Source of the DNA: Microbacterium hydrocarbonoxydans
GTDB taxonomy: Bacteria; Actinomycetota; Actinomycetes; Actinomycetales; Microbacteriaceae
DNA: 64,000 nucleotides
NCBI RefSeq assembly: GCF_023715885.1
Contig: NZ_JAMBOY010000002.1
Span: 62,001-126,000 of the forward strand
Direction of reading: 5' to 3'
A model generated the notes under the pieces. That model made no database searches. It worked only from the letters and a program-made list of their open reading frames with translations, and had not been told where the DNA came from. A program made the translations under genes and the position numbers. This document shows positions 9,165 through 18,439 of the stretch, piece by piece. Positions within the stretch are counted from its first letter, which is position 1. Each line of letters starts with the position of its first letter.

Positions 9165-10318
9165 CACAGCACCGTCCAGGAGGAGAAGAGGAAGTAGAGG
9201 CAGAGAGCGGGGATCGTCGACGGAAGGATGCTGTCGAGCCGGTCGAGCAGACCCCCGTGCCCGGGCAGCCAGGAACTCATGTCCTTGATACCGAGGTCGC
9301 GCTTCAGCATGGACTCGCCGAGGTCGCCCAGGGTTGCGGACAGGAGGATCGCGGCTCCGAAGATCACTCCGATCCACCACGGGAGGTGGAGCAGGTAGAT
9401 CGCGAGCAGCACACCGGCGGCGATCGAACCGACGACGGCCCCGCCGAAGCCCTCCCACGTCTTCTTCGGGCTGATGCGCGGCGCCATCGGATGCCGTCCG
9501 AACGCCAGACCGGCCGCATACGCACCGGTGTCCGCCACGACGGCGATCACGATGAAGCTCAGCACCCACCACTCGCCACCCTCCTGACCGAGGAGGATCA
9601 GCGCGACGGCGGCGAGGAACGGCACGTAGATCTGCACGAACCCGCCGATGACGGCGTCCGCCAGCACGTCCCCGTAGGTGCGTCCGTCCTTGGCGACCAT
9701 CTGCGCCATGAGTCGCCACACCACGACGAAAGCGACCGCGAGGAACAGCGTCACCCAGACGAGCCAGACGTCGAGGAAGTACGCGGAGAGCACGAGGCAT
9801 CCCGCAGCGATGAACTGCGGGACGAGGTCGACCCGGCGACCGGAACCGCGCAGCGCGAGCGAGAGTTCGTAGACCCCCAGCAGCGCGGCCGCCAGCGCGA
9901 ACGGAACGAAGAGAACCTTGATGAACAGCAGCGAGGCGAGCAGTGCGGCGCCGAAGGCCAGGCCGATGAGGATCGCCAGGATCAGATCGCGCCCCGTCCG
10001 CTCCTTGATGCGCTCGTTGGCCAGGTCGATCTGGTCGCGTGCGTGAGAGACGTGGTTGCCGAACTCGTCGCGTGCGGCGCGCCACTGCTCGCGGATCGCG
10101 TTGTGGTCGGTGGTCGCGAGCGTCGGCGAAGGCACGATCTGCGGCTCCGCTCCCGCGGGTTCTACCGGCATCGGTGGGCGGGGCGGGATGCTGTCGGCGT
10201 CGAACCCGGGAAATGCGGCGTCACCCAGAGGGGCTCCGTCTGCAGCAGACGCCGAGCCGCGCACGTCGCGGCGCGTCTGCGGCGAATCGGGTCCTTCACC
10301 GGTGCGATCGTCGGACAT
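9164..10318 (-). CDS. cdsA: Phosphatidate cytidylyltransferase
   Basis: 384 residues. It makes CDP-diacylglycerol from phosphatidate and CTP in the membrane, the branch point of phospholipid synthesis. The first ~85 residues are a soluble Pro/Ala-rich extension, then about eight TM helices follow. The family signature is complete near the C-terminus: SMLKRDLGIKD with PGHGGLLDRLDS. The gene sits five bases after frr and overlaps the DivIVA-domain gene. Confidence 0.95.
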   Translation of the reverse strand: MSDDRTGEGPDSPQTRRDVRGSASAADGAPLGDAAFPGFDADSIPPRPPMPVEPAGAEPQIVPSPTLATTDHNAIREQWRAARDEFGNHVSHARDQIDLANERIKERTGRDLILAILIGLAFGAALLASLLFIKVLFVPFALAAALLGVYELSLALRGSGRRVDLVPQFIAAGCLVLSAYFLDVWLVWVTLFLAVAFVVVWRLMAQMVAKDGRTYGDVLADAVIGGFVQIYVPFLAAVALILLGQEGGEWWVLSFIVIAVVADTGAYAAGLAFGRHPMAPRISPKKTWEGFGGAVVGSIAAGVLLAIYLLHLPWWIGVIFGAAILLSATLGDLGESMLKRDLGIKDMSSWLPGHGGLLDRLDSILPSTIPALCLYFLFSSWTVL

Positions 10319-10323
10319 CCCGC

Positions 10324-10878
10324 CTACACCTCGAGGAGTTCGGCCTCTTTGCGCTTGAGAGCGTCGTCGATGAGGTCGACGTGCTGGCGCGTGATGACGT
10401 CGAGCTCCTTCTCGCCGCGGGCGATCTCGTCCTCGCCGAGATCGCTCTTGAGTGCGTCCAGCTCGTCCTTCGACTTGCGGCGGATGCCGCGGACGTGGAC
10501 CTTCGCGTCCTCCGCCTTCGACTTCACGAGCTTGACGTACTCCTTGCGGCGCTCGGCCGTGAGCTCGGGCATGGTGACCCGCACGAGGTTGCCGTCGTTC
10601 GTCGGGTTCGCACCCAGGTTCGGCATGTCGCGGATCGCCTGCTCGATCGCCTTGAGCGCCGACTTGTCGTACGGCGTGATGATGAGGGTTCGAGCCTCCT
10701 GGTTGGCCAGGGAGGCGAGCTGCGCGAGCGGGGTCGGCGTGCCGTAGTAGTCCACCAGGACCTTCTGGAACAACTGCGGGTTCGCCCGCCCGGTGCGCAC
10801 CGTGGAGAAGTCCTCCTTGGCGGCTTCGACCGCCCGCGCCATGCGAGTGGTGGTTTCAGCGAGGACGTCCGCGATCAC
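10324..10878 (-). CDS. frr: Ribosome recycling factor
   Basis: 184 residues, the standard length. It splits the post-termination ribosome together with EF-G. Diagnostic segments are [47 protein letters not shown] and [12 protein letters not shown]. It lies between pyrH and cdsA, the usual bacterial order. Confidence 0.97.
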   Translation of the reverse strand: MIADVLAETTTRMARAVEAAKEDFSTVRTGRANPQLFQKVLVDYYGTPTPLAQLASLANQEARTLIITPYDKSALKAIEQAIRDMPNLGANPTNDGNLVRVTMPELTAERRKEYVKLVKSKAEDAKVHVRGIRRKSKDELDALKSDLGEDEIARGEKELDVITRQHVDLIDDALKRKEAELLEV

Positions 10879-10941
10879 GGTGGCTCCTATCGTCGGGGTG
10901 TTGAAGAATTCTATCGGGCCGGGCGCGGAACGCCCGTCACG

Positions 10942-11658
10942 TCACGCGGTGACCAGTGTGCCGATCGGCTCGCCGAGCAGCGCCTTGGTCACGTTGCCGG
11001 CGGGCTCCATGCCGAACACGCGCATGTCCATGTTGTTGTCCATGCAGAGGCTGAAGGCGGTGGAGTCGACGACCTTGAGTCCGCGTTGCAGGGCGTCGCG
11101 GTAGGTGACGCGGTCGATGCGCTCGGCATCCGCGTGCTTGTTGGGATCCGCGGTGTAGATCGCGTCGACGCCGTTCTTGGCGACGAGCACCTCTTTCGCG
11201 CCGATCTCGAGCGCGCGCTGCGCGGCGACGGTGTCGGTGGAGAAGTACGGGAGTCCGGCGCCGGCACCGAAGATGACGACGCGGCCCTTCTCCATGTGGC
11301 GCTCCGCGCGGCGCGGGATGTACGGCTCGGCGACCTGGGTCATCGAGATGGCGGACTGCACGCGAGTCGGTGCGCCGGCCTGCTCGAGGAAGTCCTGAAG
11401 CGCGAGCGCGTTCATCACGGTGCCGAGCATTCCCATGTAGTCCGCGCGACCACGGTCCATGCCGCGCTGACTCAGCTCGGCTCCGCGGAAGAAGTTCCCG
11501 CCGCCCACGACGATGGCGATCTCGACGCGGTCGACCGCCGCGGCGATGTCGCGCGCGATCTGACTCACGACGTCGGGGTTGACGCCGAGCTGTCCGGCGC
11601 CGAACGCCTCGCCGGAGAGCTTGAGCAGGACGCGGCGGCGTCCGGTGCGTTCGGTCAT
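10942..11658 (-). CDS. pyrH: UMP kinase
   Basis: 238 residues from ATG 11658, preceded on the minus strand by a GAGAGGA-type ribosome site. It phosphorylates UMP to UDP. It shows the amino-acid-kinase fold motifs [35 protein letters not shown] and a terminal GTLV. A longer frame to 11724 would run across the tsf terminator and is rejected. It is followed by frr. Confidence 0.96.
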   Translation of the reverse strand: MTERTGRRRVLLKLSGEAFGAGQLGVNPDVVSQIARDIAAAVDRVEIAIVVGGGNFFRGAELSQRGMDRGRADYMGMLGTVMNALALQDFLEQAGAPTRVQSAISMTQVAEPYIPRRAERHMEKGRVVIFGAGAGLPYFSTDTVAAQRALEIGAKEVLVAKNGVDAIYTADPNKHADAERIDRVTYRDALQRGLKVVDSTAFSLCMDNNMDMRVFGMEPAGNVTKALLGEPIGTLVTA

Positions 11659-11707
11659 GGGTGTTGTCCTCTCGTCCCGATTCAAGATAGTGCCTCGTGG
11701 GCATGAA

Positions 11708-11742
11708 GAAGGGGTTCGGACCACGTGGATCCGAACCCCTTC
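11708..11742 (-). terminator. Terminator after rpsB-tsf
   Basis: GAAGGGGTTCGGA and its exact complement form a 13-bp stem around a 9-base loop, a few bases past the tsf stop and before pyrH. It ends, or attenuates, the rpsB-tsf transcript. Confidence 0.8.
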
Positions 11743-11749
11743 GACCGTG

Positions 11750-12577
11750 CTACGCGCCGACCTTGAAGCGCGCGAAGTCCGTCACGGTGATACCGGCGTC
11801 CTTCGCCACCTGGGCGACGGAGAGCTTGTTGTCCTTGGCGTAGTCCTGCTCGAGCAGTGCGACCTGCTTGATGAACGCGGAGACGCGGCCCTCGACGATC
11901 TTGGGCAGAGCCGCTTCCGGCTTGCCCTCGTTGCGGGAGATCTCGGTGACGATCTCGCGCTCCTTCTCGACAGCTTCCGCCGGCACGTCCTCGCGGGACA
12001 GGTAGGACGGGTTGGCGAACGAGATGTGCTGCGCGATGCTGCGCGCGGTCTCGGCGTCGTCACCCGAATACGCGACGACGACGCCGATCTGCGGCGGCAG
12101 GTCCTTGCTGGTGCGGTGCAGGTAGACCTCGACCTTGTCGCCGGTCACGGTGCGGACCTGACGCAGCTCGACCTTCTCGCCGATGATGGCGGCCTCTTCC
12201 GAGATGACCGTCTCGACGTTCTTGTCCCCGGCCGGAGCCGCGAGCGCGGCCTCGACGGAGTCCGCCTTGACGGCGGCGACGGCGTCGGCGACCTTGTCGG
12301 CCAGCGCGATGAAGCGCTCGTTCTTCGCGACGAAGTCGGTCTCGCAGGCGAGCTCGATCAGCGTCACTGCGCCGTCCTGCTCGCGAGCGACGACGAGGCC
12401 CTCGCTGGTGGAACGGTCGGCGCGCTTGGCGTTGCCCTTCGCACCCTTCAGGCGCAGGATCTCGGTGGCCTTCTCGACGTCGCCGTCGGCCTCCTCGAGC
12501 GCCTTCTTGGTGTCGACCATTCCCGTGCCGAGCTGCTCACGCAGCGCCTTGAGGTCGGCGATGGTGAAGTTGGCCAT
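11750..12577 (-). CDS. tsf: Elongation factor Ts
   Basis: 275 residues. It is the nucleotide exchange factor for EF-Tu. The N-terminal UBA-like domain ([30 protein letters not shown]) and the EF-Ts signature [17 protein letters not shown] are intact. The gene follows rpsB by 44 bases in the classical rpsB-tsf operon and ends just before a hairpin terminator. Confidence 0.98.
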   Translation of the reverse strand: MANFTIADLKALREQLGTGMVDTKKALEEADGDVEKATEILRLKGAKGNAKRADRSTSEGLVVAREQDGAVTLIELACETDFVAKNERFIALADKVADAVAAVKADSVEAALAAPAGDKNVETVISEEAAIIGEKVELRQVRTVTGDKVEVYLHRTSKDLPPQIGVVVAYSGDDAETARSIAQHISFANPSYLSREDVPAEAVEKEREIVTEISRNEGKPEAALPKIVEGRVSAFIKQVALLEQDYAKDNKLSVAQVAKDAGITVTDFARFKVGA

Positions 12578-12621
12578 GTGTGGTGGCTCCTTGCTTCGTG
12601 ATGTGTGTGGTGGTCGCGGAA

Positions 12622-13515
12622 TTACTTGGCGTCTGCTGCCTCGGCGGCGGCGACCTCGGCGGTCTCCTCGCCGGAAGCGTCGGCGATCGCCTCGTCGTGA
12701 GCCTCGGCGCCTGCGGCGTCGGCGGGCGTCTCGGCGGTCTCAGCCTCGGTGACCTCCTCGGCGGGAGTCGCGAGGAGCTCCTTCTCCCACTCGGCCAGCG
12801 GCTCGGCGTCGCCCGACTCGGGGTTGTGCTTCTGCTGCAGACCCTCGGCCGCGGCGTCGGCGATGATGCGCGTCAGCAGGGACACGGAGCGGATCGCGTC
12901 GTCGTTGCCGGGGATCGGGTACTGGAAGTCGTCGGGGTCGGCGTTCGTGTCGAGGATGCCGATGACCGGGATGCCGAGCTTCTTGGCCTCGTCGATCGCG
13001 AGGTGCTCACGCTTGGCGTCGACGACCCAGAGGGCGGACGGCGTCTTGGTGAGGTTGCGGATACCGCCGAGCGACTTGTGCAGCTTGTCGAGCTCGCGCT
13101 TCTTGAGCAGCAGCTCCTTCTTGGTGAAGCCCGACGCGGCGGGGTTCTCGTAGTCGAGCTCCTCGAGCTCCTTCATGCGGGCGAGACGCTTCGCGATCGT
13201 GGAGAAGTTGGTGAGGAGGCCGCCGAGCCAGCGCTGGTTCACGAAGGGCTGGCCGACACGGGTCGCCTGCTCCGCGAGGATCTCCTGCGCCTGCTTCTTG
13301 GTGCCGACGAAGAGGATGGTGCCGCCGTGCGCGACCGTCTCCTTGACGAAGTCGTAGGCCTTGTCGATGTAGCCCAGCGACTGCTGCAGGTCGATGATGT
13401 GGATGCCGCTGCGCTCGGTGAGGATGAAGCGCTTCACCTTCGGGTTCCACCGACGGGTCTGGTGTCCGAAGTGCACGCCGCTGTCGAGCAGCTGGCGGAT
13501 GGTGACCACAGCCAT
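12622..13515 (-). CDS. rpsB: 30S ribosomal protein S2
   Basis: 297 residues from ATG 13515, with GGAGAC in front of it on the minus strand. Typical S2 sequence: [36 protein letters not shown] and [15 protein letters not shown]. The last ~55 residues are an acidic Ala/Glu tail, as in other actinobacteria. It is the first gene of rpsB-tsf. Confidence 0.98.
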   Translation of the reverse strand: MAVVTIRQLLDSGVHFGHQTRRWNPKVKRFILTERSGIHIIDLQQSLGYIDKAYDFVKETVAHGGTILFVGTKKQAQEILAEQATRVGQPFVNQRWLGGLLTNFSTIAKRLARMKELEELDYENPAASGFTKKELLLKKRELDKLHKSLGGIRNLTKTPSALWVVDAKREHLAIDEAKKLGIPVIGILDTNADPDDFQYPIPGNDDAIRSVSLLTRIIADAAAEGLQQKHNPESGDAEPLAEWEKELLATPAEEVTEAETAETPADAAGAEAHDEAIADASGEETAEVAAAEAADAK

Positions 13516-13702
13516 GGTCGTCTCCTTGTTCTGGCGCGAGCACACGCCGTTGAGGTTTGTCGAACCGATCGGACGATCGGATTCCCTGGTGCCCGGCGCA
13601 CTCCCGCCCGTTCGAGAACGGGACCTGTGGGAATGGATGCCGCGACCGGAGTCGCTGTGGGCACGCGTAGTCACCCCGATATCGAGGTGCTCCTCCAGCA
13701 TA
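13516..13702 (-). promoter_or_regulatory. rpsB promoter and structured leader
   Basis: A TATGCT -10 candidate lies at 13702-13697 with no good -35, giving a leader of about 175 bases. The leader contains two hairpins: CCGATC-GGAC-GATCGG at 13565-13580 and CCCGTTC-GA-GAACGGG at 13607-13622. A structured leader is consistent with autoregulation by S2, but that is inference. The rest of the gene-free stretch up to 13822 shows nothing clear and must hold the promoter of the divergent M23-like gene. Confidence 0.4.
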
Positions 13703-13822
13703 CAGGATCGCCCGGCCTGACTCCTCCTCCACCACCGGCGGTAGATGGGCGGTTCTCCCCGCATCCGTGGAGCGCGCGGGACGCGGCGCCGAAACCTCTG
13801 CGGCGGCCTTCAAGCTGTCGTC

Positions 13823-14350
13823 ATGAGACACCGACTGGCACTCGCGGTACTGCTCGTGATGGCGCTGCTCCTGCTCTTCCAGCCGGGTCGAGCCGTCGGC
13901 GACGGGGCGACGCCGCCCGATCGCGGCGAGTACCCACGGTGGCAGTGGCCCGTCGAGGCGCCGCACGAGGTCGTCGAGCCCTACCGCGCGCCCGCCCATC
14001 GATACGGTGCGGGACATCGGGGCATCGATCTCCGTGCGGACGTCGGTTCTGAGGTGCGCGCTCCCGCCGACGGCCTCGTCGCCTTCCGCGGGGTCGTGGT
14101 GGACCGCCCCGTGCTGACGATCGAGCACGCCGGTGCGCTCGTGTCGTCGTACGAGCCGCTGGCATCGGACCTCGCCCCCGGGACGGCGGTCTCGGTCGGC
14201 GATGTCATCGGAACGGTGGCGGTCGGCGGTCATGCTGTCACCGGCACACTGCATGTGGGCGTCCGACTTCGAGGCGACTACGTGAATCCGATGCTGCTGT
14301 TCGGCGACGTGCCGCGAGCGGTGCTGCTCCCCTGCTGCGACGACGGATGA
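13823..14350 (+). CDS. M23-like peptidase domain protein, catalytic His missing
   Basis: 175 residues from ATG 13823. A signal peptide or anchor (RHRLALAVLLVMALLLLF) is followed by a short LytM/M23 domain. The first zinc motif is present as GHRGIDL (His65, Asp69). The last motif, normally HxH, reads GTLHVGVR: His144 is present but the preceding catalytic His is Thr142. It may be an inactive regulator-type M23 domain, as known for divisome activators, or have altered activity. Divergent from rpsB, convergent with xerC. Confidence 0.75.
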   Translation: MRHRLALAVLLVMALLLLFQPGRAVGDGATPPDRGEYPRWQWPVEAPHEVVEPYRAPAHRYGAGHRGIDLRADVGSEVRAPADGLVAFRGVVVDRPVLTIEHAGALVSSYEPLASDLAPGTAVSVGDVIGTVAVGGHAVTGTLHVGVRLRGDYVNPMLLFGDVPRAVLLPCCDDG

Positions 14351-14364
14351 TCCGGTCGGCCGGA

Positions 14365-15267
14365 TCAGGCGCGCGGATGAGCCAGGCGGTAGGTCGCGGT
14401 GAGCCGCTCCGACGACACGTGCGTGTAGATCTGCGTCGTGCCGAGACTGGCGTGGCCGAGGATCTCTTGCACGGCACGGAGGTCGGCTCCACCGTCGAGC
14501 AGGTGAGTGGCCGCCGTGTGGCGCAGAGCGTGCGGTCCGACGGTCTCCGCTCCGACGAGAGGAGCGAGCACCTCGGCGACCAGTGTGTAGATCGCGCGTG
14601 GCCCGATCCGACCGCCGCGCGCGCCCAGGAACAGCGCCGGCGACGTCGCCGACGCTCGTGCCGCGAGCGTCGGACGCCCTCGAGTGAGATAGGCGCCGAT
14701 GGCGTCGCGAGCGGGTGCACCGAAGGGAACGACCCGCTCCTTCTCGCCCTTGCCGAGTACGCGCGCGGTGCCGCGGTCGAGGTCCACGTCGTCGACGTCG
14801 AGGCCGCACAGCTCAGAGACCCGGATACCGGCGCCGTAAAGGAGTTCGAGCGTCGCATGATCACGGAGCGCGACCGGGTCGCCACTCGACGCGACTGCGC
14901 GCTGCGTATCGAGGAGCGCCGTCATGGAGTCCTTCGACGCGACGGTCGGCAGTGTGCGTCCGCGCTTGGGCGCTACCAAGCGGAGGCTCGGGTCGTGAGC
15001 GATGAGCTCCTGCTCCTGCGCCCAGGCGAAGAAGGACCTGACGGCTGCGGTCCGCCTGGCGAGCGTCGAGCGGGCATCGCCCCTCTGGGTCGCTGCCCAC
15101 AGCCAGTCACGCAGGTCTTCCAACGTCACCTGATCGACGGACGCCTGGCCGACTGCCGCCGACAGATCGCGGAGGTCGGAGCGATACGCCCGAACAGTGG
15201 CGGGAGAGAGTCGACGCACCCGATCGAGGTGATCGACGAATGCCGACGCCGCCGCGCTGAGCTCCAT
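14365..15267 (-). CDS. xerC: Tyrosine recombinase XerC
   Basis: 300 residues, the normal XerC length, with an N-terminal SAM-like domain and C-terminal catalytic domain. Catalytic residues Arg149 (GIRVSEL), Lys173 or Lys176, His246-Arg249 (HALRH), His272 (LGHAS) and Tyr281 (YTHVS) are all present. XerC resolves chromosome dimers at dif. Its place next to dprA is the usual host position, so it is a chromosomal housekeeping recombinase and not the prophage integrase. Confidence 0.92.
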   Translation of the reverse strand: MELSAAASAFVDHLDRVRRLSPATVRAYRSDLRDLSAAVGQASVDQVTLEDLRDWLWAATQRGDARSTLARRTAAVRSFFAWAQEQELIAHDPSLRLVAPKRGRTLPTVASKDSMTALLDTQRAVASSGDPVALRDHATLELLYGAGIRVSELCGLDVDDVDLDRGTARVLGKGEKERVVPFGAPARDAIGAYLTRGRPTLAARASATSPALFLGARGGRIGPRAIYTLVAEVLAPLVGAETVGPHALRHTAATHLLDGGADLRAVQEILGHASLGTTQIYTHVSSERLTATYRLAHPRA

Positions 15268-15342
15268 ATGGAGAGCTTGCCGCGGATCTTCCCGTTCCCG
15301 CGTCAGCCTCGCCGCGACCGGGATGAGCCCCCGGAGTCCGTA

Positions 15343-16545
15343 TCACCCCTGCCGCTCGCCCGAGGTCCTTCGCTTCCACCCGTGCTCGGTTCGCTGCACC
15401 GAGCCCTCCAGCTCGAGAACGCCCAGGAGCGCTCGCACCGACGCCGGTGAGATACCGCTGCGGCGGGCGACTTCATCGGCGTCCCACGCCGTTCGCGCAC
15501 TCATCGCGTCGAGGAGCCTGGTGTGCTCCGGCGAATCACGGGGCACCAGCGACGTGGCATTCGTCGACGGACGCCACAACTCGCGCACCTCCTCCGCAGT
15601 GGTCACGCAGCGAGCGTCGTACTCTCGCAGCAGTCGATGGCATCCGGCCGACGCGGGAGACGTCACCGGCCCCGGTACGGCGCCCAGCGGACGTCCGAGG
15701 GTAGCGGCATGCCCTGCCGTGTTCAGCGACCCACTGCGCCAGCCGGCCTCGACGACCACCGTCGCGTCGCCGAGCGCCGCTATCAGCCGATTGCGTGAGA
15801 GGAAGCGCCACTTCGTCGGCGCCGTCCCGCAGGGCACCTCGCTCACGACCGCCCCCGCCTCGGCGATCCGCTGCAGGAGATCACGGTGTCCCTGCGGGTA
15901 GGCCCGATCGACCCCGCCGGCGAGGACGGCGACGGTCGTGCCGCCGACGCCGAGGGCGGCACGATGAGCGGCGCCGTCGATGCCGTATGCCCCGCCGGAG
16001 ATGACGGCGACCCCTGTCGCCGCGAGGTCGCCCGCGATCTCGCTCGCCACCTGCTCACCGTAGGAGGTGGCCGCTCGCGCTCCGACGATCCCCACTCGTT
16101 CGGTCGTGCGCAGAGCGGAGACCTCTCCCCTGACCCACAGGACGAAGGGTGTGTGGGCGCCCAGATCGCCGAGTGGCTCTGGCCAGGCGTCATCCCCGGG
16201 GAGCAGCAGTCGTGCTCCGAGACGCGCGGCGTCTCGCAGCGCGGATCCGACACCGGTGGCTGAGATTCGGGGACGCCAGCGCGCGACACCCTCGCGGAAT
16301 GCCCGACCCCCTTGGCGAGGGGTGAGGAGCCCGCCCATGAGTCCTTGCACCAGCGTCTGCCAGGCAGCAGACGCGCCCATCTCCGCCACGAGCGCGCCAG
16401 CGACCCCGTCGCCGGGCTCGGTGACGACCGACCAGGCGACTCGCGCCAACACCTCTTCCGAACTCTCTCCCGCATTCGCGGACGGTCCTCTGAGAAGGGC
16501 GAGGTCCTCGCGGATCGATTCGTCCCTGAGGAGGTCGTCGATCAT
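15343..16545 (-). CDS. dprA: DNA processing protein DprA
   Basis: 400 residues from ATG 16545. The Rossmann-like DprA domain contains VGIVGARAATSYG, ISGGAYGIDGAAHRAAL, AVLAGGVDRAYPQGH and FLSRNRLIAALGDATVVVEAGWRSGSLNTA. A winged-helix C-terminal domain ends near QRTEHGWKRR. DprA loads RecA on incoming single strands in transformation. Its start overlaps the original comM stop (ATGA), showing translational coupling that the prophage has now broken: upstream there remain only about 90 bases of comM before attL. Confidence 0.93.
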   Translation of the reverse strand: MIDDLLRDESIREDLALLRGPSANAGESSEEVLARVAWSVVTEPGDGVAGALVAEMGASAAWQTLVQGLMGGLLTPRQGGRAFREGVARWRPRISATGVGSALRDAARLGARLLLPGDDAWPEPLGDLGAHTPFVLWVRGEVSALRTTERVGIVGARAATSYGEQVASEIAGDLAATGVAVISGGAYGIDGAAHRAALGVGGTTVAVLAGGVDRAYPQGHRDLLQRIAEAGAVVSEVPCGTAPTKWRFLSRNRLIAALGDATVVVEAGWRSGSLNTAGHAATLGRPLGAVPGPVTSPASAGCHRLLREYDARCVTTAEEVRELWRPSTNATSLVPRDSPEHTRLLDAMSARTAWDADEVARRSGISPASVRALLGVLELEGSVQRTEHGWKRRTSGERQG

Positions 16546-16637
16546 GCGGCGTACCCCCGCTTCAGGTAGAGGGCTCGTCCGACCTGCTCGAGCCCTGGCC
16601 GATCGAGTCCGGCGAGATCCGCCATCGTCCACGCGAG
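16542..16637 (-). pseudogene. comM: 3' end of comM cut off by the prophage
   Basis: Read on the minus strand from attL, the frame LAWT continues as MADLAGLDRPGLEQVGRALYL then KRGYAA and a stop overlapping dprA. This is the normal C-terminus of ComM/YifB proteins. Joined to the 482 codons left at 34657-33212, it gives a complete ComM of 509 residues. The fragment has no start of its own. Confidence 0.93.
16627..16637. other. attL core
   Basis: GTCCACGCGAG, identical to the right-hand copy. The flank to the left is comM/dprA, to the right phage. Joining the phage flanks gives attP with CAGCGAC-N12-GTCGCTG symmetric about the core, as expected for a serine integrase site. The likely crossover lies at 16630/16631. 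Confidence 0.9.
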
Positions 16638-16674
16638 TCGCTGGACGCGTTACAGGCAGAGGTACGGTGTAACC

Positions 16675-17979
16675 ATGCGAGCCGCCATCTACCTGCGCCA
16701 GTCCCTCGACAACGCCGAGGGCATCGACCGTCAGCGCGAGCGAACCCGGAGCCTCATCACCGCCCGCGGGTGGACTCTGTCCGAAGTGTTTACCGACAAC
16801 GACGTCAGCGCGAGCAAGCAACGCGGTCCTGACACGGGCTGGGGCCGCATGCTTGCGTCCGACGCCGATGTGGTGGTGGCCGTCGACCTCGACCGGCTCC
16901 TCCGCGACGTGCGCGACCTGTCCGTGCTGATCGACTCGGGCAAGTTGGTCGTCACGGTGGACGGCGAGATCGATCTCTCGACGGCTGACGGAGAGTTCCG
17001 CGCCACGATGCTCGCCGGTATCGCCAGGTTCGAGGTGCGGCGGAAGTCGGAGCGTCAGCGTCGAGCGAATGACGCTCGTGCGCGTGCTGGCCGCTGGGTC
17101 GGCGGTCGACGCCCGTTCGGGTTCGAGGATAACGGCATGACTGTTCGCGAGGACGAGGCCAACGCGATCCGCGAGGGGTTCCGCGCGTACGTCGGCGGCG
17201 ACACTCTCTCGGCCGTGGCACGCGCGTGGACGGCGGCAGGGTTCACAACCGGGCAGGGCGGCGTGTGGGAGCGCACGGCGGTGCGCGCTGTGCTGTCGAA
17301 CCCCCGGTATGTGGGGAAGGTGCGACACCGCGGAGAGATCGTCGCCGACGCGGCCTGGCCCGCCCTCGTGGACGTCGACACATGGGAGGCCACTCAGTCA
17401 CTCATCAACGGGAGCCGAGGACGACGAACCCGCGCGCAGAGCCTCCTCACTGGTGTCGGGCTGTGCGGCGTCTGCGACTCACCGCTCCACGCGGGTGGCA
17501 ACGCGCGGCGCGGGGTGCGTGGGTACAGATGCAGCGCGTCCCTCGGGCACGTCGCGCGCATGGCGGAACCCGTGGAGGAGTATGTGGACGCTCTAGTGGC
17601 AGCGCGCCTCGATATGCCAGACGCGACGAGTCTCGCGCAGTCTGCCGAGGCGTCTCCCGAGGACCGAGCACGGTTGGATGCTCTCAGGGTCCGAAGGGAG
17701 GCGTTGGGAGTCGAGTTCGCTGACGGCAACCTCACGGCGGAGCAGGTGCGAGCAGCAACGGAACGCCTCAACGTTCAGATCACCGATCTCGAAGCGCGGT
17801 TGGCGGATTCTGGTCGCGCACGCGTGCTGGGCGACCTCGGGAGCGGGTCGGCGTACCTCGCTCTCTCCGACTCACGTCGCCGCCAGGTGATCGACACCCT
17901 CATGCGGGTGCGTGTTATGCCTCCGGGCCGGGGCACGCGCACATTCCGCCCGGAGAGTGTAGTCATCGAGTGGAAGTGA
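16675..17979 (+). CDS. int: Large serine recombinase (prophage integrase)
   Basis: 434 residues. The N-terminal resolvase domain has the catalytic serine in IYLRQSLD (Ser10) and the arginine-rich helix FRATMLAGIARFEVRRKSER. Next comes the recombinase domain (VGGRRPFGFEDNG ... LSNPRYVGKVRHRGE), then a zinc ribbon (LCGVCDSPLHAGG ... YRCS) and a coiled coil near the C-terminus (about 325-385). It catalyses attP x attB integration and, with a directionality factor, excision. Starting 38 bases from the attL core is typical. At 434 residues it is on the short side for its class but all domains are recognisable. Confidence 0.95.
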   Translation: MRAAIYLRQSLDNAEGIDRQRERTRSLITARGWTLSEVFTDNDVSASKQRGPDTGWGRMLASDADVVVAVDLDRLLRDVRDLSVLIDSGKLVVTVDGEIDLSTADGEFRATMLAGIARFEVRRKSERQRRANDARARAGRWVGGRRPFGFEDNGMTVREDEANAIREGFRAYVGGDTLSAVARAWTAAGFTTGQGGVWERTAVRAVLSNPRYVGKVRHRGEIVADAAWPALVDVDTWEATQSLINGSRGRRTRAQSLLTGVGLCGVCDSPLHAGGNARRGVRGYRCSASLGHVARMAEPVEEYVDALVAARLDMPDATSLAQSAEASPEDRARLDALRVRREALGVEFADGNLTAEQVRAATERLNVQITDLEARLADSGRARVLGDLGSGSAYLALSDSRRRQVIDTLMRVRVMPPGRGTRTFRPESVVIEWK

Positions 17980-18023
17980 TACACCGTCAATCCATAAAGC
18001 CCAGTTCAAAGGTTATTTCTCGC

Positions 18024-18053
18024 TTGCGCTCAACGGATCACCTGCGTTAGAGT
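18024..18053 (+). promoter_or_regulatory. Candidate promoter for the early gene run
   Basis: TTGCGC at 18024-18029 and TAGAGT at 18048-18053, spacer 18, in the 155-base gap after the integrase. It is the only promoter-like sequence found ahead of the continuous overlapping gene run from 18135 to 31628. A small hairpin GGTCC-CCTT-GGACC (18070-18083) follows in the would-be leader. Confidence 0.4.
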
Positions 18054-18134
18054 CGACGTATACGCACACGGTCCCCTTGGACCAGGACCACCTCTCAGAC
18101 AGAGCGGTGGAACTTCTCCAAGAGGGCCGTTTCC

Positions 18135-18353
18135 ATGTCCACCGACATTCCGACGCCGAGAAGCGCGAGTGCGAGCCTTGCCGGGATCGCGTCCAAGCGC
18201 CGCGACGACCCTGCGGCCGTCGCCAGTGCTCGCGCCCAACTCGCCGCAGCGAACATCCAAGCCGCGATTCAGAAGAACCTCGCGGACGCTCCCCCGCTCA
18301 CCGCTGACCAGACGGAACGTCTGACCGCTCTCCTCCGTGGCGGTGCCCGGTGA
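18135..18353 (+). CDS. Small phage protein of unknown function
   Basis: 72 residues, Ala-rich and mostly helical (DDPAAVASARAQLAAANIQAAIQ). GAGGG lies about ten bases upstream of the ATG. No recognised motif. It is the first gene after the integrase and one of the few candidates for a recombination directionality factor, but nothing in the sequence proves this. Its stop overlaps the GTG of the next short gene. Confidence 0.6.
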   Translation: MSTDIPTPRSASASLAGIASKRRDDPAAVASARAQLAAANIQAAIQKNLADAPPLTADQTERLTALLRGGAR

Positions 18354-18439
18354 CGTGGGTGCGCGAGGCCGTGACGTTCACTGTCCTCGCTCTCTCGCTG
18401 TTCGCCATCGTCAGCGGACTCACGGGGGTGTTCTCGTGA
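18350..18439 (+). CDS. 29-residue single-TM microprotein
   Basis: GTG 18350 to TGA 18439 encodes a short head (TWVREAVTF) and one hydrophobic helix (TVLALSLFAIVSGLTGVF). Both ends overlap neighbours by four bases (GTGA at each side), exactly like the other genes in this run, which argues that it is translated by coupling. The function is unknown; an inner-membrane microprotein is all that can be said. Confidence 0.5.
   Translation: MTWVREAVTFTVLALSLFAIVSGLTGVFS

Noticed and set aside
14365..15267. XerC as the integrase of the element
   Set aside because: It has housekeeping XerC length and lies outside the att cores in its usual place beside dprA. The serine recombinase next to attL fits the att structure.
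16546..16674. tRNA or tRNA fragment as the attachment target
   Set aside because: The region around both cores is comM coding sequence; no cloverleaf was found there, and serine integrases often use protein genes.
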